Source of the DNA: Rhyacophila brunnea
Lineage: Eukaryota; Arthropoda; Insecta; Trichoptera; Rhyacophilidae
Length of the DNA: 64,000 nt
Direction of reading: 5' to 3'
NCBI GenBank assembly: GCA_022495005.1
Contig: JAGYXB010000375.1
Coordinates: 806,001-870,000 of the forward strand
A model generated the notes under the pieces. It ran no database searches and was not told the DNA's origin. It saw nothing but the letters and a program-made list of their open reading frames with translations. The first letter of the stretch is position 1. The number at the start of each line of letters is the position of its first letter. The position numbers and the translations under genes were made by a program. Below, piece by piece: positions 33,081 to 44,335 of this stretch.

Positions 33081-33402
33081 AATAAACTATTTCTTTTATT
33101 CAACGAATAAGACACAAGATTTCAGAATGTAACATTCATACATAATTTGAAAACATCTCATGCATATACACACTAGAAAACCTAGCCAACATTATAGCGC
33201 AATTCGATAAACATTTCATGTAACAACTACTAGTTAAAATTGTCGTGATTCAATAATATTCCCGTAGCTTAATTGAAAAAGTATACTGGCGCGAATCCAG
33301 CAGATACAGGCTCAAGTCCCGTCGGGTGTCGTATTTTTTTTCTACAAAATATTTTTTTCTATTGTGTATATTATACGTTTTCAAATTATGTATATTCAGC
33401 TA
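33081..33402 (+). mobile_element. tRNA-core inverted-repeat element, near-complete
   Basis: The outer arm AAACTATTTCTTTTATTCAA...GAATGTAACATTC comes first, then the inner arm CATACATAATTTGAAAACAT. The leader AACTACTAGTTAAAATTGTC and a tRNA-like core (33269-33330; CCGTAGCTTAATTG, T arm ACAGG CTCAAGT CCCGT) follow, then the right arm GGGTGTCGTATTTTTTTT...CAAATTATGTATATTC. The B box is weakened. Confidence 0.7.
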
Positions 33403-35323
33403 ATTTATGTGTGCCTATCGGAATTCTATTTATTAATCTGTTCTGTGATTGTCATCTACGGAGAAAAAAGGTTCGACACCGACACCGTATCGGAAGAAAG
33501 GTATTGCTCAAAAACTATCGACACCTTTTTGACATCCCTAGGTATTGCCCACACGGATAATGTACTGTTCTAGCTTAACTGACAATCCGAAGGTGCAGAG
33601 TAATAAATAATTAAACGAAAAGTAATTGTCGTGTTGTTTTAATTGCGCACAACGCAGTAACAATTAAAAATAAACAGCTGTAACAGGACAAGTTTAGTGG
33701 TAAGCGTGGTAATTTTCTGTAATTAATTATTAACATAGTTAAGCAGTAAGTAAGTACTACCATAAAAAATAAGGCATAGCTAGTGACAGCGACGAAGAAT
33801 GCCTGCTGAAGGAGGTAAGCAGCGATGGATAACCGGAAAAAGTGCACGCTTTTGACTGTATCATACTTATAGTTCATTCATTCATAGTTCATTCATATTA
33901 AGTGAAGATAGTTCCTTAGCTAGAAATGATAAATACGTGTTAATTTAGTACAGTGTGACCAACGAATTTGAACTCTAGATAGAATTTGTCGCATTTGGTA
34001 TTAGAATTAAGAATTTTGAACGAAATTTTCGAATCAAACGATTAAACGTGTGGTTGTATTGGAAACAAGTTCATTACTTTCTTTATCTATTGTCAGTGCT
34101 GAAAATAAACTGACAGCTCGCGTCCTGGCTTGAAGTTTGTTCCTTTGTTTACATAACTTACGTACGCATTTTCGTGATAATTCTACTATTCTACTGACTA
34201 ATGAGTATCTTTCCAAGTGTATAGGTAAATTTTATAATACAATGTATGCTTTGATACGGCAATATGTGAGAAATGCGGGAAATGTTAAATTGGAGTCGAA
34301 GAATTTAATTATAAACTGTCCAATTATATGCAATTTAAGAATGGTCACTGCTTATTTTGGCAATATCAGCACATACAATCAAGTAGGCAAGTATTTAATT
34401 AACCAATTGGATAAATCTGAAATTATCCGGAATCCGGTTGGCTTGAAGAACAGGCAAGTCAGGTTGAAGTTCTTTTCTGGCATCCGCAGTACGTGGCCGA
34501 TCCAGGTCTAACATCTTCATTCTCAACGCGATGAGAGACTGGACGGTTCGCTCTCTGAACTCCTTGTTACCTATTCCTAAAGTCAAAACACCGCACAACC
34601 AGTATCCGTCGCAAACATCTGTTTTAGAAGCTCAGTATGCAGTTGCTCCAAGTATATGTAAGACATTTAATTTTAACAAAGTAGTCTAAGTTGGCAGTTA
34701 TTGACAGTGTGGGGTGAATTGGCGGCTAACGTTCTGGTTTGAAGTCTGTTTCTTTGTTTAGTTCATTTTTCGGTGTTTTACATGATTAATCATTTAAACA
34801 ATAATGGCCAATGTATAATATATTTTGGCAGCCTACGTAAAATTCACGAGAAAGTATCTTTCAACGTGTATATATAGCAAATTTTTAAAGTTTTGCCCGT
34901 CGCTAATAAGGGGGAAATCTGGATCAGGACAAGTGCTATTGTACAAAACGTTGGTTTCCTTCCCACAAGTAGGTACACTCTGAATCAATTGTAACATGAA
35001 TTCAACTATAACTTTCAAAAGATCGTTTTACGATAGTTTCAGTTGAGGCGAGCTCAGTGATCCGAAGAAATATGATTCTTCGATTTACAATCAATCTGGC
35101 CTACAATTTAATGATGGGCTTTTATATATAATATATATATATATATTATTCAAACCGCAGAGTGAAAGAACTCCTTTTCTCTCAAATAACGAATGCGTCG
35201 TACGATAGATACTATCTTTAAGTATTTACTTTGTACATATTTATATGAATACTAGCGATATATAGACTTCATCCGCGTGAAATACCGAAATAAAAAGTAG
35301 AGAAATAAATATACAGAGTGAAC
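33403..35323. other. Mostly unassigned DNA
   Basis: 33410-33465 (GCCTATCGGAATTCTATTTA, TTAATCTGTTCTG) is a dispersed piece seen at 56955-56990 and, inverted, at 63720-63745. Open frames such as 34137-34511 carry no motif. A (TA)n run lies near 35128-35148. No gene is called. Confidence 0.4.
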
Positions 35324-35390
35324 AACGAAAGGTGCATGTTGAGCATAATTCGGAAAGTCGGAAGCAGACAAGAGTACGTGATGTGATTGA
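35324..35390 (+). pseudogene. Short RTE-like LINE remnant
   Basis: The frame reads ERCMLSIIRKVGSRQEYV, matching the E-R-x-M-L-S-I segment near the end of RTE-type polyproteins. The same word (AAGGTGAATGTTGAGCATAA) opens the longer fragment at 60080. Confidence 0.45.
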
Positions 35391-35665
35391 TGTACTAATT
35401 ATTTATCCAAAGAATTATTATTTTTTTAAATCAATAATATTTAAGGTACGAGTACAATTTTAACAATTACAGTAGTTTAATGAAACAGTAATGCAGTAGG
35501 TAGTAGGGAAAACTAGTATGTCGGTACTTTCTGACGAAAAGACCGCAGGGTCCCCCCCTTCATGGAAAATCGCCACTACTTTCAAAAGCTGTACCTACTG
35601 GTCGTATTCGTTTCTTCATTTGCCCACCCGCACCAAACGTCACTGGGCACGGTACAACGAACAAC
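35391..35665. other. Unassigned DNA
   Basis: Nothing recognised beyond an open frame that continues into the microsatellite and is not considered a gene. Confidence 0.3.
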
Positions 35666-35755
35666 GTACAAGTACAAGTACAAGTACAAGTACAAGTACA
35701 AGTACAAGTACAAGTACAAGTACAAGTACAAGTACAAGTACAAGTACAAGTACAA
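35666..35755. repeat. (GTACAA)15 microsatellite
   Basis: Fifteen uninterrupted hexamers, 90 bp, no impurity. All frames translate to two-residue repeats (TS, YK or CT), so open frames crossing it are artefacts of the repeat. Confidence 0.98.
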
Positions 35756-35964
35756 CGCATACTAAACATGGTGACACTGGGCTCAACAAGACCTGTCTGA
35801 AGCCAACCCCAACCAATAAAGTTCAAGTTTTATATGGAATCGCCCCGTCCTGCATCCAACGCCAAACCGCAGCCTGGTGACTTCAAGGTGACCAGCGAGA
35901 CGTCATGTTTAGGTACAGGGTGTTAACAACGCTTAAATCAAGGATAAGCTTTATAGCAGCAACA

Positions 35965-36442
35965 TCATCAACCATCTGTAATAAATGTACTCTTAATTCA
36001 ACGAAAAACAAATAAGGATGATTGAAAAGGTGTGCACTATTTTTCTCGGATCGCTTATATCATAATATTTTTTTTTAATTACTTGTTTTCTTTTATTAAA
36101 CACCACAACAGGCCGTGACGCTCAATGATAGTGGTAAAACTCCCAGGCTTGAGGAATTTACATAATACATATTAGATTGTGTAAATATATTTTGACCTCA
36201 CCGGGAATCGAACCCAGAACTCCGGTATGGCAGGCCAGCGCCTTACGCACGGCACCGCGAGAGCCGCATATCTTAAAAATTGTGGTTTGGTTTAGGTAGG
36301 GTATAATAAAAATTTTAAAACTAACCAGCACCAACTGCAAATTGTATCATCAGTTCAATAAAAACAAATAAGTATAACTGACAAAGTTTAGTGAACACTA
36401 TTTATGTCGAATCTTAACAGCCTACCTCCACCCTTCACCACT
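35965..36442. mobile_element. CAGTGGCG MITE, 5'-truncated, hosting a SINE
   Basis: The right half is intact (ACAAAGTTTAGTGAACACTA, then CCTCCACCCTTCACCACTG). The left half begins inside the arm (ACCATCTGTAATAAATG). A type A SINE interrupts it at about 36100-36270. Confidence 0.7.
36100..36270 (-). mobile_element. Type A SINE inside a MITE
   Basis: On the minus strand: GCGGCTCTCGCGGTGCCGTG, CGTAAGGCGCTGGCC, B box GGGTTCGATTCCCGG, then the body with CAAGCCTGGGAGTTTTACC. It is younger than the MITE it sits in. Confidence 0.75.
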
Positions 36443-37248
36443 GCCACGCAGTACATACATACACATACTAAAGGTTTTCCCGAAGAAAAACAGTAAAAAT
36501 ATGTATCCGGCGAACATAATCCCGATATCGCTGACAAGGAATCCAATACTATTATGTAGAAATCAAGTATGCAGTTTGAAATTGATATCAGGTAGGTAAT
36601 AAGATTGCAGCGCATCGGATATCAGATGTATCCGGAAGGAAGGAAATGGCACGAAGCACGAAGCTCGCTGGTTCGGTCTACTTCACTCGCCGATCGGACA
36701 GAGATCGCCGTTTTAACCAGCAAAATGCTATAGCGTTGTTATCTTAGCGTTTTTTGTCAGATCTAGCGTTTTATAAATCGCTCACGAGAAAACAATACCA
36801 CAAAATACGGGATGAAAAAAGCTCTCTATAGTTACTATTAATCCATAAAAAAATTTTAACTATTAAGAGGCCATCCAAAGACTGAAACCGTACGCAGTTT
36901 ATTACCGTGTGCCATACTAAACTTATGATTTCTGTTCATGATAATAATGTATTTTCCCTAAGTTTGTAAGTGTAAGTGTATATACTATAAACGCATACGA
37001 TCGGATGCTTATAATGTAATTTGTGAAATTTGTCTGACAGCCTTTTTTAATTTTGTGAAAATCTAGTATTCTTTCTGCCAATAAGCTTCTTACCCTGTCA
37101 GGCATCCTTTTATCAACAAAAATTGGTCACACTGCTGCTATTAGAAAAACGGCCGACTTACCTGCAAAAAACAGAAAAAAAATCAATCAGTTTATATTTC
37201 GGCGAAACATAATATTATCTGTGACTCGATTTGACTTGGTAATAATGA
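36443..37248. repeat. Unassigned DNA with two dispersed-repeat pieces
   Basis: 36725-36785 pairs with 27650-27745, and 36855-36943 pairs in inverse with 22750-22835. Otherwise nothing recognised. Confidence 0.4.
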
Positions 37249-37364
37249 TTTAAGCCTCAATTACACTGAGCTTCTTTACGAGCTGTTTGTTGGCGAATTT
37301 ATAATCTGCCTGTAAAGTCGCCAACAAACAGCTCGTAAAGAAGCTCAATGTAATTGAAGCTTTA
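37249..37364. mobile_element. Hairpin MITE of 116 bp
   Basis: Arms of about 47 bp: GAGCTTCTTTACGAGCTGTT, TGTTGGCGA against TCGCCAACAAACAGCTCG, TAAAGAAGCTC, with one or two changes near the ends. The loop is about 20 bp. Ends are TTTAAGC and GCTTTA. Confidence 0.8.
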
Positions 37365-37558
37365 GCGACAATTCACAATTGATAGAGTTCCTGAAACTTA
37401 TTTTTTTACGAAACGAGTTATAATTAAGAAGCTGCAAGAACACAACCAAATCAGTTCTGAAAGAAACATTTTCCACCGTATCTAAGATAATGAGGGACGG
37501 CAACAATTGGATGAGTAGATATAATGCTGATTGATAATAAATGGAGAATACCACTTTG
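37365..37558. other. Unassigned spacer
   Basis: Nothing recognised. Confidence 0.3.
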
Positions 37559-38290
37559 ATTCCAGACCATTACAACAGACAATAATTATTGACTGCACAC
37601 TTCGCTGGCAGGATATACGAGCTTGGTCTTCTCGATACCGTCATGTCTAACGCGTCTATAAAATACAGGATGTAATCCACATCCTCTGTGAATGTCTTGA
37701 AATGTATACGGTCAGTCCAGCCAGTTGTTGGACGCATCTGCCCGCATGAACTATTCCACAGAAAGATTAATTTTGTTGCATTTAAAAAAATATAAGCTTT
37801 GGTATTATATTTATTAGTTAATTGTGGTCTGTACCCCCTGCTTCTCTTTCCCATGGTCACACTAAATTCAATGTATTTTAAAACTCAGAGCAATTTCTTT
37901 TATTTTGTTAACTGTCAATTCATGTATTGCATTGTATTGTTGTATTAATTTAATAAAACGCATTTTTTTGTAGTACTTATTCCACTTTTAATAAATAGAT
38001 TAGGACCGGTTTCGTTCGCCTCAGAGGGACATTTTCAACTGTTGATTAGAGTTGAAAATGTCCCTCTTGAGGCGGACGAAACCGGTCCTAATATATTTAT
38101 TAAAAGTGGAATAAGTACTAAAAAATGCGTTTTATTAATTAAAACAACAATTCAAAGTTTTGTTAAATTAAAACAACAATTCAGTTAGAGCACATTGAGT
38201 GCGTGGCAATCTCAGTCTTGACTCAAGACATTCCCAGTCATTAAAAATTGCTGACACGGCCGATTAAGACCGGGTGTGGTACGGATCAGT
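37559..38290 (+). pseudogene. Degraded R1-like LINE end, split by an inverted repeat
   Basis: 37559-37780 is homologous to 117-345: CAGACCATTACAACAGACAA, CGCTGGCAGGATATACGAGC, ATCCACATCCTCTGTGAATG. 38175-38290 corresponds to the 3' UTR at 535-690, ending GATTAAGACCGGGTGTGGTA. The coding frame is destroyed. Between the two parts lies the inverted repeat at 37939-38152. Confidence 0.7.
37939..38152. mobile_element. Large inverted repeat, possibly Penelope-like tails
   Basis: Arms of about 100 bp: AAAACGCATTTTTTTGTAGT, ACTTATTCCACTTTTAATAA, TAGGACCGGTTTCGTTCGCC and the inverse, around a 9-bp centre near GTTGATTAG (38041-38049). The arm's GGACGAAACCGGTCCTAAT and TGTCCCTCTTGAGG words recur at 14480-14530 and 44874-44965. 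Head-to-head LTR-like ends are known for Penelope-like elements. Assignment is tentative. Confidence 0.6.
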
Positions 38291-39196
38291 GGTCAACTAA
38301 TCATTGACAAAAACGAACACGAACACAAAAACGACACAGTACGAAACAACCTATACCAATATACCAAGAAAACCACATGTCAGTGATGGTTTCAATTTCT
38401 AGCAATCAACTGGAAAAGGCCACGCAAAAAATTTTCCGACTATATTATAGTTTTCGACAGCTTCAAATAGTATACGGCAGGTAAATTCGAATCATAATAA
38501 ATTCTGATTTCATGTAGCTTTCGTGTTAGCAAGCATCCAATAGGTTATACGATGGTGATTAAAATAAGACAAGAGTGAAGTCTTTGCGATGTGTGTATTG
38601 GAGCCAAGCGGCCGAGATATGCAGTAAATAAAAATAGTAGAGAGATTCTATCGTCGAACCAATTAGATTGGAAGTACATAGACGAACGCAGCGTGGAGAT
38701 GCCGTAACACATCGTGGCAATAGTATGCATGCCGGCAGTAAATAGGTTAATGAATAGTAATAATTATTATTAAATTTATGTATATCAAAGCTAAATTTAG
38801 CTTAATTTTCTTCATACATGAAATAGTATCGGCATCATTCTATCCTCTATTGATGGATGAAAGCCCATCCTAGCTCCCTCCACTCTACTGCGTACATTAG
38901 TTGATCCTGCGGATTTCATGACACCTATTCGGTAGCCAAGGTGCATCTTGATTATAACGCGAGAAGATAATAAGGCGAACGAGAAAACGCGATACGCGAA
39001 TGGGAACGCAGCGAGTGGACAACCGCAGCCATAAAATAGTATATTTAATATTATATACAGCGGCGATTTTCATCAACGCTGATCAAGCAATTGGTTAGTC
39101 ATTTAAAAACCAGTCATTGAATTATATCATAAAAAGATGTTAGAAACTCAATACTGAACAACATCTGCTAATACAAACTTCCACCCTGCGATCTTC
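38291..39196. other. Unassigned DNA
   Basis: No recognised gene or repeat. Confidence 0.35.
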
Positions 39197-39355
39197 TTAT
39201 GCCGGGTCCACACTGGCAACATGTCGCGCGACAACCTCGTTAAATTTTACGATAATTATCATAATTGCTTAAGAAATTTTACGATAATTATCATACTTAT
39301 CGTAAGATTTAACGAGGTTGTCGCGCGACATGTTGCCAGTGTGGACCCGGCATTA
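39197..39355. mobile_element. Hairpin MITE with TTA duplication (copy 1)
   Basis: The element 39200-39352 starts TGCCGGGTCCACACTGGCAA and ends with its exact complement. Next comes the TGTCGCGCGACAACCTCGTT arm and an AT-rich centre. TTA flanks both sides. A 3-bp TTA/TWA duplication is characteristic of PIF/Harbinger transposons. Copy 2 is at 61636-61787 in inverse orientation. Confidence 0.85.
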
Positions 39356-39429
39356 GGTTCGGACATGGTACAATTTTTAAGTGTTTTATTTAGACATGAA
39401 TTTGATCGCAATAGTATCTTTATCTTATG

Positions 39430-39943
39430 CCATGTCCATAGCCCCCCACAAAGGGGGAGCTGACAGGGCTCTAGCCTGGGGGCCCAGGTTTAGGAGGGCC
39501 CGGCGTGGTGGGTCGACCCGTTAAGTGAGATAAAAACACATTACTAACACACAGTTTTCTAATAGTAAAAAAAAGTAGTCTGCGGCGCTATTTCACGAGT
39601 AGAATTTTATTTTATAATTATTTTAGTGTTGTTCCTGACTAATAAAAATGACTACTTATTTGTCTAATATGGTGCATGTTGTTACTTAGCTATCACAAAA
39701 GAGGGTCGTGATCAACTTTATAATAGAATCCCGAGAGCTGACCATTCAAGTGGGTTTATTTAAAAATACCAGAAATCACTAAAAATACACAGAATACCCT
39801 TATTTTATATGAAACACTAGAATACAATTTGGGGAAAACTACTGTAAAACATTACACTGCCCTTAACCTTAGCGATAGGTTGGGGGGTCCTCCAAACATC
39901 GTGGTCTGGGGCCCCGCTTCAGGATGTGGGGGCCATGGCCATG
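39430..39943. mobile_element. Non-autonomous element with GC-rich termini (copy 1)
   Basis: The left end CATGTCCATAGCCCCCCACA and the complement of the right end, CATGGCCATGGCCCCCACAT, match. GACAGGGCTCTAGCCTGGGG (left) and GTCTGGGGCCCCGCTTC (right) are shared with copy 2 at 56269-56860. The AT-rich interior has no frame. Confidence 0.7.
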
Positions 39944-40578
39944 TCCGCACCTTAGTTTGATCGTACGGAAACCACGCGGCACCAAATAATCAATAGGTAC
40001 TGTAACTATACTAACACAAAACAACGTTTTATTTTCATATGCGCATTACAAGATTCTAAGAGTACAAAAAATACGTTTTATGACAATATGTAAATACCAA
40101 TTGAATTGCAAATAATGCATGCACATTATTTATTCTCTATGGCATATTTACATATTTCGTTAGTGATTCTAACATAACATTACATTGCATTATGTCGCTT
40201 GATAATTTCGAAAGTTGAGCGACAAATAATAACAATCCGTAGCTTTGAACGGCTATTATTTTGGTCTCAATGAAGGTGTGGAGATAAATATTATGCATTT
40301 ATTTATTCAGTATACAACCTTTCCTATGTAACATAATATATAATAGTATTTTGTTAAGCAAGACGTCATAATGGATAATCGACGGACAACACCTTCGTTG
40401 AGAGATTCAAAATAAAACCCGCCGTCTATAGCAGTGATGGCGAACCTATGATATACCTAGTATACGTTTTATAACGTTGAACTTTTTACTACACTAATAC
40501 GTCTCTTTGCCTGATTACCTCGTATAAAATTAGATCAAATGATATTCACTTGTGTTAATAATATATGTAGTAATAATT
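39944..40578. other. Unassigned DNA
   Basis: CAGTGATGGCGAACCTATG at 40433 looks like one end of a hAT MITE, but no partner end was found. Otherwise nothing recognised. Confidence 0.35.
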
Positions 40579-41006
40579 AAAATAATTACAAGATAAAAAA
40601 AGTTTTTAAATTTTCTGTTGAATCATATAAACTTGACTTGACTAGCTTAAGCGATCAAAAAAATGTGTAGGTACTTGATAGAAATAATACTGAAATGTCA
40701 TATTGATTTCCATAGTAATGCACGTATATATTAATAATTTAGTAGCTAGGACCCAGACCCCTAGCAACCAATATTGGTGTCGAAATAACTTTTCATACAA
40801 AACAGAATTAACTGAAAATGAATTCAATTCTACTTAAAGATGGCTAAAAGTATTAAAAAATGCATTGGCATCGTGTTCTGATATATTCTAAAAGTTTCAA
40901 ATGTCTAGCTAGTCGGGAAGTTAGTTAAAAATCGATTGCAAGATTTGTACCGGACAAAGAACCACCGGACAAACAAGAATACGAGCTAAGAAAAACGTTG
41001 TAAAAA
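40579..41006 (+). repeat. Dispersed repeat R3, copy 3
   Basis: It shares with copy 2 the TTTTCTGTTGAATCATATAA start and with copy 1 the GTACCGGACAAAGAACCACC end. Same strand as the other two. Confidence 0.75.
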
Positions 41007-41357
41007 TTATTTTTATAATATAAATTACATCATTTTTATCTTTGAGTATAGACAGAGTGCAACGTTATGAAGCGTATAATATCTACTAGAAACACATTAC
41101 CATCTCGCACGTGAGCTCGCGGTAATTTCGCGCCTAGGGCAAACAGTGTGCAAAATTGTTTTTACTTAGTATCTATTTAAAATGTTAACAAGCACATTTA
41201 GGCAGATTTAGTTAGTAAGAGCTGCCAAAATATTTCAGTGGCACACTAAGGTCACGTCACGTGTATCACGCCACACCACCGGTGACACGCGAAAAACTTT
41301 TTTTAAATGTTTTTATGCAAAAGTTAAGTAGTTTTTTATGGGTTAGTTTACTAAAAT
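41007..41357. other. Unassigned DNA
   Basis: Nothing recognised. Confidence 0.35.
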
Positions 41358-41580
41358 CTATTTTTATTCAACGAATAATTCACAAGATTTAAGAATGTAA
41401 CATTCTTTATTTGTACATACATACATAATTTCAAAACAACCCAGCAGTATTACTACAGAAAAAAAATCATTGAAAAAAAATCGACGTCGGGCGGTACTCG
41501 AACTTGCATCCATTGGATTCAGGACAACATGCTTTATCAATTGAGCCCTACCTAATTACGATGAAATTAACTAGAAGTAT
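41358..41580 (-). mobile_element. tRNA-core inverted-repeat element, third core type
   Basis: The outer arm TTTATTCAACGAATAATTCA...GAATGTAACATTCT is followed by CATACATACATAATTTCAAA. On the minus strand the core reads GGTAGGGCTCAATTGATAAA, GC...GATGCAAGTTCGAGTACCGCC (B box AGTTCGAGTACC). This differs from the GTAGCATAGTGG and GTAGCTTAATTGG cores. The opposite outer arm is not seen. Confidence 0.65.
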
Positions 41581-43564
41581 ACACTAATGAAGCGCTTGTG
41601 TTGCGTTGCAGAGACACTACATGCGGTGGGCATTGCCACCTGATTCTTCAATTATCAATATTCTTCAAGATATCAGTGATTATATTGTTTTTTTAATAAG
41701 CTTGTAAATCCTCACACGCGTCTAATTGGCTCGGTGCGTAAATTAACACAACGCCAATTTTAAAATCAACAATCTGAATATAGAAAGTGACAGATAAATT
41801 GCATTTATATTAAATTTCATCCGATTGACCCGGTCGCGTGCCACCATGAGTAAGTCCATTTAGAAGTCGTGACCCAGTCATGGACCATAGTGAACGTAAC
41901 GGTCCTATGAAGATGACCTTTCAATTTAAAAGTGTAGGGTTGCCACAAAAATCAAAGTGTACAATTTTTGAAGTTCTACTTCTTTTGAAGCGTTTGGTAG
42001 AGTGAAATTGAGAGCTGCACGCGCACACCGTTACGAAAGTGTGCCTCAGTAGATAGTAGAATTGTTCCGTTTTTTTTTTACTGACAATTTATTATTGTCA
42101 GTCATTTGCATTTCCTTACGTAAACAAACGATTAAACGTCAGAGTGACAGTTGTTACTTTAAAAATAAAAACAACGAGAAATAATTATATAATTTAGTAA
42201 TATAAGTTAAAGTGTATAGAAATAAAACAACGGCGCTCTAATAAGCGGTCCTTTTTATTGAGTGTGTAATTTAACAAGATAATTAAGAGCCAGTCGAAGA
42301 ATCCAGGTTATCATAAGTTTTGTTTTGTTACGCCAACGAAGTATAACTTCTAACACGCGTGCATAAGTACAAGCACCGATGTTTTTAAAGTAACACCACT
42401 GCAGCGACACTTCAATAGTGGTATACGAACCGCATGGTTATTACGGAAGTTAGACAGGAGGAAGTGGCGAGACCGTTATCGACTCCGCAAAATTCCGAGA
42501 GAGGGTGGAGCGTGAAAGGATGAAGTAAGGAAGAGGCTTCATTCCTTTTCTAAATCAGAAATCTGATCACTCAGGCACGCCATTCAATCGCTACAATTTG
42601 TATCTCCCAACATTCAAATTCTTTGTTTCATTTGACCAGCCCACTAAAAATGTCAGTCAGTCATAAATCAGTACAGTTTTATGATGTTTTTTTTTTTAAT
42701 TAATACTCGAATTGATGGTGGTGCTGCATTCATACGAATCACGAAAATTCTTAAGTCACGAAATGCGGCGTCGTCCTCTGCTACGCTTACTATTGATGTT
42801 TCCTAGGATAATTTGTCACCATTTTTAATGATGTCATTTTGTCCACTAATAGTGAGGTATTACATCTCGATAGCCTCAACTCTCCGCAATATCTCATAGT
42901 TTAGCGTCCATCAGGATAATTCTGGCAGACTGAACATTAGGGCAGACAACAATTTTGTAGTAATTTTATTTTTCACACTTCTATGAATTAGATATACTAT
43001 TTTTTTATATTATTACAAGCGGTGATGACGGGCGGTGACTGCGATAAAATAATAATTGAAAATCAAAAATCATTGTGACAACCCTGCTTCCGCGCCGCCT
43101 AGCGAATCGTAAATTTCGAAGAAGAAATCAAAATTAACGTCAAGCTAATCCGGCTTCGGGCGCTCGGTCAAAAAGCGACGCGTCAAATTAACCGGTCCGC
43201 GGAAAAGGCGGTCCAGGGCCGTTCTGCCGGAACCGGTCCGAATGTTTGGCATTTCGCGCATACTTCTGCCACTTACTTATTCTTGCCTCCTCGATAATTA
43301 CATGTGTCAGCGAAATTATGGAAATGGACAACAGTATTAACCCACTCTTGAATTGGTAAACAAACCTCGCGAGGTGTTTTAGCGTCATTCAAAATTATTC
43401 ATAACTTAATTGTAATAATCCACTTTTGATAACAATTTGCATGAATAGTCAATTTAATTTGCTACGTTGTACATAATGCGACAAAAATGAAAGGTACCTA
43501 TCCAGTATCTGCATATACACAACACACAGAACCCTCTAAAGAGAACACTCTTTAGAGTCTAAGC
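41581..43564. other. Unassigned DNA with a GC-rich island
   Basis: 42330-42375 is the inverse of 17836-17885. 43080-43260 is GC-rich (GGTCCGCGGAAAAGGCGGTC and similar) in an AT-rich setting. A 66-residue minus-strand frame there (43388-43188) has no motif. No gene is called. Confidence 0.4.
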
Positions 43565-44335
43565 CAGTCTTTCTCAAAGTAGGCGATAAGGCCCACTTGT
43601 GGGCGCTGGAGGCTTTCAGGGGGGCACTAGAAGGCTCAAAGAAAATTAGGGGGCGTTAAGGAAATCTAGAGGGGCGACGGCAGACAAATTCTATCTATAA
43701 AAATCCGACGGAATCTAAACACGACACCACTTGCGATTTACTACTCTAATGCTTGGAGTCCCGTATAGACGGTTAAATTAGAGTCGCTTTCGCATGTAAT
43801 AATGTGGATGCAGCTTTGTATTTCATGTACGTAGTCCACGGTTAAGTTAAAGCCGCGTTTACACGGTCCAAGTACGATCCAAGTACACTTGGACTGAGTG
43901 CCATCCAAGTGACAGCCTCATACTAATTATTCCTATCCAAGCTAACTTGGATGAGTAGGACGCGGTCCAAGTAGCTTGGATAGGAATAATTAGTATGAAG
44001 ATGTCTCATAGTAGTGCACTTGGATGGCACTCGGTCCAAGTGTACTTGGATCGTACTTGGACCGTGTCAACGCGCTTTAACTAAATAATATTGTCTGTGA
44101 TTGTCTGCGTCTTGGAGACCCGTATAGACGAAAAAGCTAGAGTCGCTTGCGCATGCACTAGTCTCGTTCCCGCTTTTTATTTCATGAATCTGGCATCTCC
44201 GGAAGTTGACCAAAATGGCGTTTTGATCTGTCAAAAGGTCAAAAGGTAAGTTAAAAAATATGGGGGGCACTAGATTTTTTTTAAATCCCAAAGTGGGCGG
44301 TGGTCGAAATAAGTTTGAGAACCTGTGGTCTAAAC
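43557..44335. mobile_element. hAT MITE with 8-bp duplication and nested hairpin
   Basis: The element 43565-44327 has ends CAGTCTTTCTCAAAG and CTTATT/TTTGAGAACCTGTG type inverses, with GTGGGCG words near both ends. It is flanked by GTCTAAGC (43557-43564) and GTCTAAAC (44328-44335). Inside are a hairpin (43853-44083) and two copies of TTGGAGTCCCGTATAGACG, AGAGTCGCTTTCGCATG at 43752-43830 and 44111-44190. Confidence 0.8.
43853..44083. mobile_element. Hairpin MITE nested in the hAT MITE
   Basis: Arms of over 100 bp with GGTCCAAGTACGATCCAAGT, GTACTTGGATCGTACTTGGACC and TAGGAATAATTAGTATGA plus complements. The ends GTTAAAGCCGCGTTTACACG and CGTGTCAACGCGCTTTAAC carry TTAA. TCCAAGT recurs many times inside the arms. 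Confidence 0.8.

Noticed and set aside
34137..34511. 124-residue open frame as a gene
   Set aside because: No motif, no splice or promoter support, low-complexity codon use; treated as chance.
35518..35880. Open frame with a long threonine-serine repeat
   Set aside because: The repeat is the translation of the (GTACAA)n microsatellite; both strands and several frames stay open for that reason alone.
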